Assembly (NCBI GenBank): GCA_965208605.1
Contig: OZ242345.1
Span: 2,418,001 to 2,482,000 of the forward strand
Length of the DNA: 64,000 nucleotides
Origin: UBA9659 sp965208605
GTDB taxonomy: Bacteria > Pseudomonadota > Gammaproteobacteria > Pseudomonadales > Azotimanducaceae
Direction of reading: 5' to 3'
In this document: one piece after another, positions 1 to 8,265 of the stretch
Layout of the letters: each line of letters opens with the position of its first letter
How positions within the stretch are numbered: the first letter of the stretch is position 1
Made by a program: the position numbers and the translations under genes
Notes under the pieces: generated by a model
Database searches by the model: none
Told to the model about the DNA's origin: nothing
What the model saw: only the letters and a program-made list of their open reading frames with translations

Positions 1-212
1 CACCTGTGGGGCATGTACACATCAACAACAAGATGGTTCGTCGCTCTGGGTGTAAGCCGGAACAAGCCGGGCAATGACGGCGCGGATGACGGAATAAATC
101 GGAAAACAATACTCTTTTTTACTGGATTCCCGAGCAAGTTCGAGAATGACGGCGGGCGGCCTAAGCAGCTGGAAATGAACAAAGCAGGGAGGTGAATTGG
201 TGAACACATACA
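1..212. repeat. Dispersed REP/MITE-like repeat, copy 1 (left end cut by window)
   Basis: It shares the stretch 'ctgtggggcatgtacaca', then 'caacaagatggttcgtcgct', with copies at 13933-14252 and 58531-58690. It ends in the inverted-repeat arm around 125-155 (ctggattcccgagcaag...cgagaatgacgg). The right-hand tail (aaatgaacaaagcagggag, 174-192) recurs before the MFS gene at 37722. The tail lies directly before purL, so the repeat may supply part of its translation-initiation region. The left boundary is outside the window. Confidence 0.75.
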
Positions 213-215
213 AGG

Positions 216-2891
216 ATGACCATGCTAGTGCTGCCGGGTCCTAGTGCCCTTTCAACTTTTCGTATCCAGGCACTCCAAGCCAGATTGGGCTTCGGCGGGC
301 TGGAGGTCAGGGCGATTGATGCCCGGTTTGTGCACTTCGTTGCTCTGGACGGCGAACTGGCCGGGCAAGCACCCGTCCTGCACAATCTACTGCGATATGG
401 TGCTGATGCTGCGCAACGAGACGATGTGCAGCGAGATGCGGCGCTAGACACCACAGAAGGCATCTTGAGATTGGTCCTGCCGCGCGCTGGCAGCATCTCC
501 CCCTGGAGTTCCAAAGCCACTGAGATTGCGCATAGCTGTGGCTTGGAGCAGGTGCGCCGCCTTGAGCGAGGCATCAGCTATCAGTTCCACCTGCGGCATC
601 ATCCGCAGGATGGAGACCTGCAACACCTCATTGATCCGCTGATACATGACCCCATGACCGAAGCGGTGTTGGACGCTTCTCCAGAGGCGGATTTTTTGTT
701 TGCCAGAGCAACCCCTGGACCTCTGGGCAGAGTACCGCTATTGGATGTCGGCGCCGAGGCGCTGGAAGCTGCCAATCTTGAGTTCGGTCTGGCACTGACC
801 AAAGATGAGATTGACTATCTGGTGGCTGCCTTCAAGCACCTCGGCAAGGACCCGACAGATGTAGAACTCATGATGTTCGCGCAGGCTAACTCCGAACACT
901 GCCGCCACAAGACCTTCCACGCGAGCTGGACTATTGATGATGTGCCGCAACCCCACAGCCTGATGGAGATGATTAAGAATACGTATCGACAGACTCAGGG
1001 CGTGGGCGTATTGAGTGCTTATGAAGACAACGCCGCGGTGATTCAAGGCTTGCCTGGGGCAAGATTTTATCCGGCCCCGGAGAGCCGAGAATTCGGTTAT
1101 CACCCCGAAGATATTCATATTCTGATGAAGGTGGAAACGCACAACCATCCGACTGCGATTGCCCCCTTCCCCGGGGCGGCAACTGGTGCTGGGGGGGAGA
1201 TTCGTGATGAAGGTGCTGTCGGTCGCGGTGCTAAACCCAAGGCCGGCTTGACCGGCTACACAGTGTCCAATCTCAACCTGCCGGGGCTGGCGCAGCCCTG
1301 GGAAACTACCTACGGGAAGCCAGACTCCATTGCCTCGGCACTGGACATTATGCTCGAAGCACCTATAGGTAGCGCGGCTTTCAACAATGAGTTTGGTCGT
1401 CCGAATATCGCGGGCTACTTCCGCACTTTTGAGATGGAAGTTGCTGGCATGGTGCGGGGTTATCACAAGCCCATCATGCTCGCGGGTGGGCTAGGCAACA
1501 TTCGCCTTGAGCATATTGAGCAGACCAGGATTGCACCGGGTGCCGCCTTGCTGGTGCTGGGTGGCCCTGCTATGCGTATTGGCCTGGGGGGCGGCGCGGC
1601 CTCGTCTATGGCGAAGGGTGCCAGGGCTGCAGCCCTGGACTTTGCCAGTGTGCAACGCGGCAATCCAGAAATGCAGCACCGCTGTCAGGAAGTGATCGAC
1701 CAGTGCTGGCAGCTGGGCACCCAGAATCCCATCCAGTTTATTCACGATGTGGGTGCTGGCGGCCTGGCAAACGCCTTGCCGGAACTTGTTAAGGACGGCG
1801 GTGTTGGCGGCGATTTTGACCTGCGTTGCATACCCAGTGCGGAACCGGGCATGACGCCGCTGGAACTCTGGTGCAACGAGGCACAGGAAAGATATGTGCT
1901 GGCAGTGGCAACTCAGGAGCTGCCCCGATTTGAAGCTATTTGCCAGCGGGAAAGATGCCCCTTTGCGATAGTCGGGCAGGCACAGGCATCCCCTCAGCTG
2001 AGGGTTTCCGATCAGGTCTTGCAGGAAATGCCCATAGACCTGCCCCTGTCTCTGGTCTTTGGGGGTCCGCCAAAGATGCACAAGCGCATCACCTCGCCCG
2101 CGCCGCTCAAGGCTCCAGGGGTCACTACAGAAGAGACCACAGAAAAGACCACAGAAGAGACTCTAGAAGAGACCCTAGACAGATGCGCGGGGCAGGATAG
2201 CGCCCAAAAGGTCAAAGATGCCTTGCAGCGGGTGCTATCTCATCCCACCGTGGCGAGCAAAAACTTCCTGGTGACGATTGGGGACCGAAGTGTCGGCGGC
2301 CTGGTAGCGAGGGACCAAATGATCGGCCCCTGGCAGGTGCCGGTGTCCGATCTGGCGGTGACGGCAAGCAGTTATAACCACTACACCGGGGAAGCCATGG
2401 CCCTGGGTGAACGCACGCCCCTCGCGCTCTTGTCCAGCCCGGCTTCTGCACGCATGGCGGTGGGTGAAGCCATCACCAACATTGCTGCTGCGGCCATAGA
2501 AGACCTCAGGGATATTCGGTTGTCGGCAAACTGGATGGCCGCCCTGGGTGCACCCGGAGAAGCTGCCCGCCTCTTTGATGCGGTACATGCTGTGGGTATG
2601 GAGCTCTGCCCGGCGTTGGGGATTACCATCCCTGTGGGCAAGGATTCCATGGCCATGGCGACTCACTGGAAGGATAAGACCAGTGATGATGACAAGAGCG
2701 TAACCTCGCCCCTGTCGCTGATTGTCTCCGCCTTTGCACCCGTCCCGGATATCCGGCAAACCCTGACACCCGCGCTGCAAGCCGTGCCGAACAGCACATT
2801 GCTACTGCTTGATTTGTCCGCCGGACCGTTCCGATGGCGGATTGCTCCTCACTCTCTTGGAAATGGCTTTTGCTGCCCGGTCTGGTATTGA
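216..2891 (+). CDS. purL: Phosphoribosylformylglycinamidine synthase, 5' part (broken purL)
   Basis: PurL converts FGAR, glutamine and ATP to FGAM in de novo purine synthesis. This frame carries the N-terminal domain and both AIRS-like synthetase halves up to 'LLLLDL' (about residue 865), with the typical 'SEHCRHKTF' and 'KVETHNHPTAI' motifs. At about 2811-2820 the frame is lost. Compared with E. coli PurL, about 50 residues between 'LLLIDL' and 'DRSDGG' are missing, and the sequence resumes in another frame at 2809. The last 26 residues here are therefore out-of-frame read-through. A threonine/glutamate-rich tandem repeat (2121-2181) forms an extra in-frame insert. The start may be the ATG at 216 or, better spaced from AAGGA, at 222. 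Identity is certain. Whether the break is biological or an assembly error cannot be told. Confidence 0.9.
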   Translation: MTMLVLPGPSALSTFRIQALQARLGFGGLEVRAIDARFVHFVALDGELAGQAPVLHNLLRYGADAAQRDDVQRDAALDTTEGILRLVLPRAGSISPWSSKATEIAHSCGLEQVRRLERGISYQFHLRHHPQDGDLQHLIDPLIHDPMTEAVLDASPEADFLFARATPGPLGRVPLLDVGAEALEAANLEFGLALTKDEIDYLVAAFKHLGKDPTDVELMMFAQANSEHCRHKTFHASWTIDDVPQPHSLMEMIKNTYRQTQGVGVLSAYEDNAAVIQGLPGARFYPAPESREFGYHPEDIHILMKVETHNHPTAIAPFPGAATGAGGEIRDEGAVGRGAKPKAGLTGYTVSNLNLPGLAQPWETTYGKPDSIASALDIMLEAPIGSAAFNNEFGRPNIAGYFRTFEMEVAGMVRGYHKPIMLAGGLGNIRLEHIEQTRIAPGAALLVLGGPAMRIGLGGGAASSMAKGARAAALDFASVQRGNPEMQHRCQEVIDQCWQLGTQNPIQFIHDVGAGGLANALPELVKDGGVGGDFDLRCIPSAEPGMTPLELWCNEAQERYVLAVATQELPRFEAICQRERCPFAIVGQAQASPQLRVSDQVLQEMPIDLPLSLVFGGPPKMHKRITSPAPLKAPGVTTEETTEKTTEETLEETLDRCAGQDSAQKVKDALQRVLSHPTVASKNFLVTIGDRSVGGLVARDQMIGPWQVPVSDLAVTASSYNHYTGEAMALGERTPLALLSSPASARMAVGEAITNIAAAAIEDLRDIRLSANWMAALGAPGEAARLFDAVHAVGMELCPALGITIPVGKDSMAMATHWKDKTSDDDKSVTSPLSLIVSAFAPVPDIRQTLTPALQAVPNSTLLLLDLSAGPFRWRIAPHSLGNGFCCPVWY
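2121..2181 (+). repeat. In-frame tandem repeat inside purL
   Basis: Imperfect 12-15 bp units of the type 'acagaagagacc' repeat about four to five times and encode a TTEETTEKTTEET-like stretch. The frame is kept. E. coli PurL has no such stretch, so I infer a lineage-specific expansion in a surface loop between domains. Confidence 0.8.
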
Positions 2892-4107
2892 CATTGAAGT
2901 GCCGCCAGACCAGGCGCTCTTACCCTGGTTGTTTAATGAGGAACTGGGCGCGGTGGTGCAAGTGGCTGCTGCTGAGGTTGAAGCTCTCCTGAGGCAACTT
3001 GATGACCTGGGCATCAACAGCTGTGTGCTGGGCAGCCTGAACGACCAGGCAAGTCTGCGCGTCTTCCAGAAGGGTGAATTAATCTACCAGGAAACAAGAG
3101 GCAAGTTACAACAGCTCTGGAGCCGGGTGAGTTTTGAAATCCAAAGTCGGCGCGACAACCCGCACTGCGCTAAGGAAGAGTTTGAGAATATTCTGCAGGA
3201 CCAGGACCCAGGGCTCAGGGTGCATCTGACCTTTGATCCTCAAGAAAATATTCTGGTGCCTGTTTTAGATACACCTGTTAAAGATACACCTGTTTTAGAT
3301 ACGCCAATGTTGAATACAGGTGCTAAACCTCGAGTGGCGATACTGAGAGAGCAGGGTGTCAATTCTCAGGTGGAAATGGCAGCAGCTTTCACCCACGCGG
3401 GTTTCGCTGCCATTGATGTGCATATGAGTGATTTGTTTGCTGGCAGTCTGGACTTGTCGTCTTTCAAGGGGTTGGTTGCTTGTGGCGGATTTTCTTATGG
3501 CGATGTGCTGGGTGCCGGCGAGGGCTGGGCAAAGTCCATTCTGTATCACCATCGGATGCGCACTATGTTTGAGCAGTATTTTCATCGCGAGGATGTCTTT
3601 ACCCTGGGAGCCTGTAACGGTTGTCAGATGCTCGCTAGTTTGAAGCCGCTGATACCGGGCACGACCCACTGGCCCAAGTTTGTGCGCAATGTATCGGAAC
3701 AGTATGAAGCCAGATTTTCCCTGGTCAGGGTGGAGCCGGGGCCGTCTCTCTTCTTCACCGACATGGCGGGTTCTTATATGCCCATAGTGGTGAGCCACGG
3801 CGAGGGCAGGGCGGTGCTCACGCCAGCCCAGGTCCAGGCACTCACCGATAAGCAGCAGGTCTGCCTGCGCTTCATCGACCATGCCATCAAGGTGACCGAG
3901 AGATACCCCTATAATCCCAATGGGTCTCCAGAGGGGATAACCGCAGTGTGCAGTGAAGACGGCAGAGTCCTGGCGATGATGCCGCACCCGGAAAGGGCTT
4001 ACCGGAATGTACAAAATACCTGGCGTGCAGCTGGTGCGCTCAGCAACTATGCCGAGGATAGCCCCTGGATGCGGTTATTTCGTAATGCTAGAGCCTGGCT
4101 AGGCTAG
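2809..4107 (+). CDS. purL: Phosphoribosylformylglycinamidine synthase, 3' part (broken purL)
   Basis: This frame continues PurL from 'DRSDGGLL' to the end, including the whole glutaminase domain. The nucleophile motif is 'GACNGCQM', and 'HPERAYRN' near the C terminus carries the catalytic His and Glu region. A repetitive insert at 3255-3320 (units reading VLDTP/VKDTP) sits in the linker between the synthetase and glutaminase domains. The nominal TTG start overlaps the upstream frame by 83 bp and has no recognisable ribosome-binding site, so independent translation is unlikely. A single frameshift would not restore the protein, because about 50 residues are also absent. Two copies of 'agtgatgtaagggtct' follow the stop. 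Confidence 0.9.
   Translation: MICPPDRSDGGLLLTLLEMAFAARSGIDIEVPPDQALLPWLFNEELGAVVQVAAAEVEALLRQLDDLGINSCVLGSLNDQASLRVFQKGELIYQETRGKLQQLWSRVSFEIQSRRDNPHCAKEEFENILQDQDPGLRVHLTFDPQENILVPVLDTPVKDTPVLDTPMLNTGAKPRVAILREQGVNSQVEMAAAFTHAGFAAIDVHMSDLFAGSLDLSSFKGLVACGGFSYGDVLGAGEGWAKSILYHHRMRTMFEQYFHREDVFTLGACNGCQMLASLKPLIPGTTHWPKFVRNVSEQYEARFSLVRVEPGPSLFFTDMAGSYMPIVVSHGEGRAVLTPAQVQALTDKQQVCLRFIDHAIKVTERYPYNPNGSPEGITAVCSEDGRVLAMMPHPERAYRNVQNTWRAAGALSNYAEDSPWMRLFRNARAWLG
3255..3320 (+). repeat. In-frame tandem repeat in the PurL domain linker
   Basis: About 18 bp units 'cctgttttagatacac / cctgttaaagatacac / cctgttttagatacgc' repeat three times and encode a PVLDT/PVKDT series. They sit exactly between the synthetase and glutaminase domains, where extra length is likely tolerated. 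Confidence 0.8.
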
Positions 4108-4206
4108 TGATGTAAGGGTCTGGCGAGGATAGTGATGTAAGGGTCTAGGTGCGACTGTGGTAATCTGAGCATTGTTTTTGTAATTTTTTGCAGTAGAGAC
4201 CGGCTA

Positions 4207-4743
4207 TTGATTTACGATCTGGGAAAGAGAAAAGTTGAATTGAGAGGCGATGACCACTGGATAGCGGACAACGCTACCGTCATCGGCACGGTGATCTTGG
4301 AACATAACACCAGTGTCTGGTTTAACGCTGTGCTTCGGGGAGACAATGAACCGATTCACATCGGCGAGAACACCAACATTCAAGATGGTGCTGTCTTGCA
4401 TACTGACATAGGGCAGCCGCTGACCCTCGGCAAAAATGTCACCGTAGGCCATCAAGCCATGGTGCATGGCTGTCAGGTTGACGATAATTCTCTGATAGGT
4501 ATCAATGCGGTGCTTCTCAATGGTGCCAAGATCGGCAAAAACTGCCTGATAGCCGCTAATACTCTGATATTAGAAGGTAAGGAAATCCCCGAGGGGTCAC
4601 TTGTCATGGGTTCCCCCGGCAAGGTCGTCCGCCCACTCACGGCAGAGCAGATTGAAGGTATCACCCTGAGCGCTATGGGCTATGTGGAGAACTTTAAGCG
4701 TTTTAGGAAGCAGTTGAAGCTGAGGGGTAGGGAAGGGGTATAG
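4207..4743 (+). CDS. Gamma-carbonic anhydrase / YrdA-PaaY-like hexapeptide protein
   Basis: This 178-residue protein consists of hexapeptide repeats that predict a left-handed beta-helix. Three histidines match the zinc ligands of the gamma-carbonic-anhydrase family: H65 (in 'GAVLHT'), H82 ('VGHQAM') and H87 ('VHGC'). Length and motifs fit the YrdA/CaiE/PaaY group, which are cytosolic trimers. Some members have carbonic anhydrase activity and others are thioesterases or of unknown function. The start is the TTG at 4207, which gives the usual N terminus. It stands alone between purL and the methyltransferase island. Confidence 0.85.
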   Translation: MIYDLGKRKVELRGDDHWIADNATVIGTVILEHNTSVWFNAVLRGDNEPIHIGENTNIQDGAVLHTDIGQPLTLGKNVTVGHQAMVHGCQVDDNSLIGINAVLLNGAKIGKNCLIAANTLILEGKEIPEGSLVMGSPGKVVRPLTAEQIEGITLSAMGYVENFKRFRKQLKLRGREGV

Positions 4744-4816
4744 TGTTATTGATTTTTTGGACTGAACAACATTTTATATTGCTAGTCATATTGTGTCTTT
4801 GGAGGGGAGATGAGTG

Positions 4817-6064
4817 ATGAGTCAATCTTGCTTTTCATCGGGTTTCTGGAATTTTGGGGTGGAAAAAGAGAGCCGCATCCACAGGATTCATAGTTACCCA
4901 GCAAAGTTTCCAAGCTTTATAACCACTAAGGCTTTGCAATACGCTGAAGAAAAGGGACTTGAAGTTAACACGGTAGCAGACGTTTTTTGTGGATGTGGTA
5001 CAACAGCTGTTGAAGCAAAAAGGAATGGCAAAAAATTCTGGGGGTGTGACATCAACCCAGTTGCCACGCTGATCGCTCAAGTGAAAATCAAGCAATATCA
5101 CGTTGCCAAGTTGGATAAATATTTTTTGTCTATCATAAAAACCTTTAACTCAATTAAAATTAAAAGAAAAGACTTAGACAATATTAACGATAGAATTAAA
5201 TATTGGTTTAATGAAGAACAAATTGAAAGTTTATTGAAACTGAAAAAAGCAATTGAGAAAAATGTTTCCAATCGGAGTCCGTACAGAAAATTCTTTCTTT
5301 GCGCTTTTTCCAACATCCTAAAATCAACATCTAATTGGTTAGCAAAGTCCATTAAGCCGCAGATTGATCCTCACAAATCACCCATTGATGTTATGAAAGC
5401 ATTTGAAAAACAGTTTCGCCTTATGAAAAAAGCAAATGAAGAAAATGCTTTTCCAAAAGCAAAATCATCAGACTTCCAGATAATGCAGAGAAATTTTCTC
5501 TCTCTGGAAACAAGTAAGTATAAAGCAGATATAATCATCACAAGCCCACCGTATGTCAGTTCGTATGACTACGCCGATATACATCAACTATCTACTCTTT
5601 GGCTTGGAATGTGTTCTGATTACCGAGATATAAGAACAAACATGATGGGAAACACATATAAGATACAAGCCCCGTCTGCGAAGGACATAGAGTCGTTACC
5701 CTCTATTGGGTATAAGATTTATAATAAACTTTTACGCGCAGATAAATCTAAATCCAATTCCACCGCAAGATATTTCATAGACATAAAGAAAGCTGTGGAA
5801 AACTGTTACGAAATTCTCAATAAAAATGGCATCGCTGTATTTGTAATAGGAAATACGAATTACAGATCTGTTGAGATAGATAATGCGACGTTTATGCGAG
5901 AGTGTATGAAAAAGTCTGGCTTTTTGGAAATTCGAAAAATCTCCCGAAGAATATCATTAAAAATGTTGACACCCTTTCGAGATTCCAAAGGACGTTTCAC
6001 CAAAAGTGCAGATCATAAAGAAGTTTATAAATACGAATTTGTCATCCTGGGCACGAAAAAATGA
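4817..6064 (+). CDS. Site-specific DNA methyltransferase (N4-cytosine/N6-adenine type)
   Basis: About 415 residues, a Rossmann-fold SAM-dependent DNA methylase. Motif I, 'DVFCGCGTTAVEA', lies at residues 54-66, followed by 'FWGCDINP'. The catalytic motif IV is 'SPPY' near residue 245, with 'SYDYADIHQL' after it. The order (SAM site first, catalytic motif later) and the N-terminal 'HRIHSYPAKFPSF' are typical of predicted amino-methyltransferases in mobile or defence loci. The ATG at 4817 is preceded by a strong Shine-Dalgarno, GGAGGGGAG (4801-4809). The stop overlaps the next start (ATGA), so it is translationally coupled to the GHKL gene. AT-rich, lysine-rich codon use differs sharply from neighbouring genes and suggests horizontal transfer. 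No restriction endonuclease is adjacent. The target sequence cannot be predicted. Confidence 0.88.
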   Translation: MSQSCFSSGFWNFGVEKESRIHRIHSYPAKFPSFITTKALQYAEEKGLEVNTVADVFCGCGTTAVEAKRNGKKFWGCDINPVATLIAQVKIKQYHVAKLDKYFLSIIKTFNSIKIKRKDLDNINDRIKYWFNEEQIESLLKLKKAIEKNVSNRSPYRKFFLCAFSNILKSTSNWLAKSIKPQIDPHKSPIDVMKAFEKQFRLMKKANEENAFPKAKSSDFQIMQRNFLSLETSKYKADIIITSPPYVSSYDYADIHQLSTLWLGMCSDYRDIRTNMMGNTYKIQAPSAKDIESLPSIGYKIYNKLLRADKSKSNSTARYFIDIKKAVENCYEILNKNGIAVFVIGNTNYRSVEIDNATFMRECMKKSGFLEIRKISRRISLKMLTPFRDSKGRFTKSADHKEVYKYEFVILGTKK

Positions 6065-8265
6065 AGGAAGAAAAATTACCAATTAGACCCTACGCAAGGT
6101 TGCTTGCAATGCTAGGAGAGCAGTTAATCAAAAATGATTTAATTGCTCTTGTGGAGCTAGTTAAAAATTCTTACGATGCTGATGCTGACACGGTTGAAAT
6201 GCGTTTTGAGAACTTTAACGATGACATGTCAGTGAATGAAAATTCCAGCATTGTGATTGAGGATGATGGCAGTGGAATGACTCCCAAAGATATACGAGAG
6301 TCCTGGATGAATCCAGCCGCTCCGCAGAAGTACATCTTAAAGAAGGAGGGGAAAGGTAGAACAAAGAAAGGCAGAATAATACAAGGTGAAAAGGGTATTG
6401 GGCGATTTGCTATTCTGAAACTAGGAAAAAAGGTAACCATAAGCACTAGAACCGCAAACTCAACATTTGAATCGCTGATTGAGTATGACTTCACAAAATA
6501 TGATGCTGACTTTACTATGAAGGATGGAGCGGAAGAGGAAATATTCTTAGATGAAATTGAAATAGATTATTCAGAATACTCTCCACCAAAATTGATAAAA
6601 AAATCTCATGGGACTGTCATAGCAATCCAAGATCTGAAAGGCTCGTGGGGCGGTAATGTTATAGGCAAGTTACGTAAAGATATTTCAAATTTAACTGATC
6701 CAATATCGAGAATTACCAGAAAGATAGGCAATAGTAGTTTTCAAGTATCTATTTTTTGTAATGGGAAAGAAAAATATGTAGAAGATGAGAACGAAGAAAA
6801 CTTTAAAGGATTAATAGAAAACAATGCCGTATTAAAAATAAAAGGAGAATATAACTCTGAAAAGAATGCTTTTGTTTTCACAGAAAATGAGAATCAAAAT
6901 AGAGAAATAGAAATAAAGCTAAACGTCCCAAAAATAACGGGTTTGTGGATATGGAGAAAACGCTTTGGTACAAATAAAAAGGTAGATGAAGAAGATAAAA
7001 AATACAAGTGTGGAAGTTTTTATTTTCATTTCAATATCTTTGATTTCTCACGAGGTATTAGCGGAAAATATGAACTGAATCAAAAGCAAAAAAATGTACT
7101 TAAGGGGCACAGAGTTTATCTATATAGGGATGGAGTTAGAGTTTATCCTTATGGCGACCCTGATGACGACTGGTTAGAAATAGATGTAACAAGAGGAACT
7201 GGAAGAGCAGGAGATTTTTTCAGCAATGCTCAAATAATTGGTTGGATTGACATTTCTCATGAAAATAATCCAAACCTGAGAGATAAAACTAATCGAGAAG
7301 GTCTTATTGAAAAAGGAAATGCGGTCAAAGATTTTATTTTTCTCGTATCGACTTTTTTATCCTATATTAAGCAAAATGAATATGCTCGGTATGAGCAGAA
7401 AAAAGTTGACAAGAAAAAAAATGAGATTGTGCAGAATGAAGTGGTTGCCAATCGTTTAACTGATTTAAAGAAACATCTTGAGGAAAAAGGATACGAATCA
7501 AGTGTCCGTAAGGTCGTAAATATACAAAGTGAATACAAGCTAGAAAAGAATTATCTGGTTCGGCGAGCCGAGATAACCGAAGATTTAGCCGGTGTGGGGT
7601 TGTCAGTAGAGATGACTTCGCATGACATCATGCTCATGATGAGTAGAGCTGAAGATATTGCAAAAGACATTGCTAAATCATCCAGGAAATCCAGAGATGA
7701 AAAAACTCAGCAGCAAGCTGAAATGCTTGTTGGGGTACTAACCCAAATAGCTGATGGAATGCAGGACATTCAAAGCATTTTTAAATCGTCCAGAAGACGT
7801 AAAAAGAATCTCAAAATTGAACCGGTTTTGGATAAAATTTATAGTCTTTATAAAAGCTTGCTGAATGAGAGAGGAATCCATTTTGAAAAAGAAATTCTCC
7901 CTGGTTCTCCGTTGGTAGCTGATACAACCGATGGAGTCATTATGCAGGTATTGATCAATCTTTTTGATAACGCATCATACTGGCTCAATACAGTTGACAA
8001 AAAACATAAAGAAGTCAAAGTTTTAGTGAATGGTGGCAAGGGCGAGATTCTTTTTGCTGATAATGGTCCAGGTATAGACAAAGAAGATTTGCCTTACATT
8101 TTTGAACCTTTTTACTCAGGCAAAGGCCAAGAAGGCAGAGGGCTTGGTTTGTACATAGCACGACAACTGCTTGACAGGCATGACTATTCCATTTCAGTGG
8201 TTGAAAAAGATAAAATTTTGCCTGGGGCTAACTTTGTTATCAGTTTTTATAAAGAGGACGATTAG
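6061..8265 (+). CDS. Double-GHKL protein: MORC/Hsp90-like ATPase fused to a histidine-kinase core
   Basis: A 734-residue protein with two Bergerat-fold ATPase modules. The N-terminal one has the E-x3-N-x2-D box (E32, N36, D39), a G1 motif 'EDDGSGM' near residue 70 and a G2 motif 'GEKGIGRFA' near residues 109-117, as in Hsp90/MutL/MORC proteins. The C-terminal one has the kinase N-box 'LINLFDNAS' near 632, G1 'DNGPGI' near 667 and G2 'GRGLGLYIA' near 693. An H-box-like 'MTSHDIM' places a possible phospho-acceptor at His521, within predicted helices. No membrane segments are seen, so a cytosolic signal is likely. It overlaps the methyltransferase by 4 bp, and the receiver gene follows immediately. 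I infer a sensor or conflict-type histidine kinase; the activating signal is unknown. Confidence 0.85.
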   Translation: MKEEKLPIRPYARLLAMLGEQLIKNDLIALVELVKNSYDADADTVEMRFENFNDDMSVNENSSIVIEDDGSGMTPKDIRESWMNPAAPQKYILKKEGKGRTKKGRIIQGEKGIGRFAILKLGKKVTISTRTANSTFESLIEYDFTKYDADFTMKDGAEEEIFLDEIEIDYSEYSPPKLIKKSHGTVIAIQDLKGSWGGNVIGKLRKDISNLTDPISRITRKIGNSSFQVSIFCNGKEKYVEDENEENFKGLIENNAVLKIKGEYNSEKNAFVFTENENQNREIEIKLNVPKITGLWIWRKRFGTNKKVDEEDKKYKCGSFYFHFNIFDFSRGISGKYELNQKQKNVLKGHRVYLYRDGVRVYPYGDPDDDWLEIDVTRGTGRAGDFFSNAQIIGWIDISHENNPNLRDKTNREGLIEKGNAVKDFIFLVSTFLSYIKQNEYARYEQKKVDKKKNEIVQNEVVANRLTDLKKHLEEKGYESSVRKVVNIQSEYKLEKNYLVRRAEITEDLAGVGLSVEMTSHDIMLMMSRAEDIAKDIAKSSRKSRDEKTQQQAEMLVGVLTQIADGMQDIQSIFKSSRRRKKNLKIEPVLDKIYSLYKSLLNERGIHFEKEILPGSPLVADTTDGVIMQVLINLFDNASYWLNTVDKKHKEVKVLVNGGKGEILFADNGPGIDKEDLPYIFEPFYSGKGQEGRGLGLYIARQLLDRHDYSISVVEKDKILPGANFVISFYKEDD

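Noticed and set aside
2809..2891. Programmed frameshift in purL
   Set aside because: A frameshift alone would not restore PurL, because about 50 conserved residues are also missing at the junction. No slippery site is evident.
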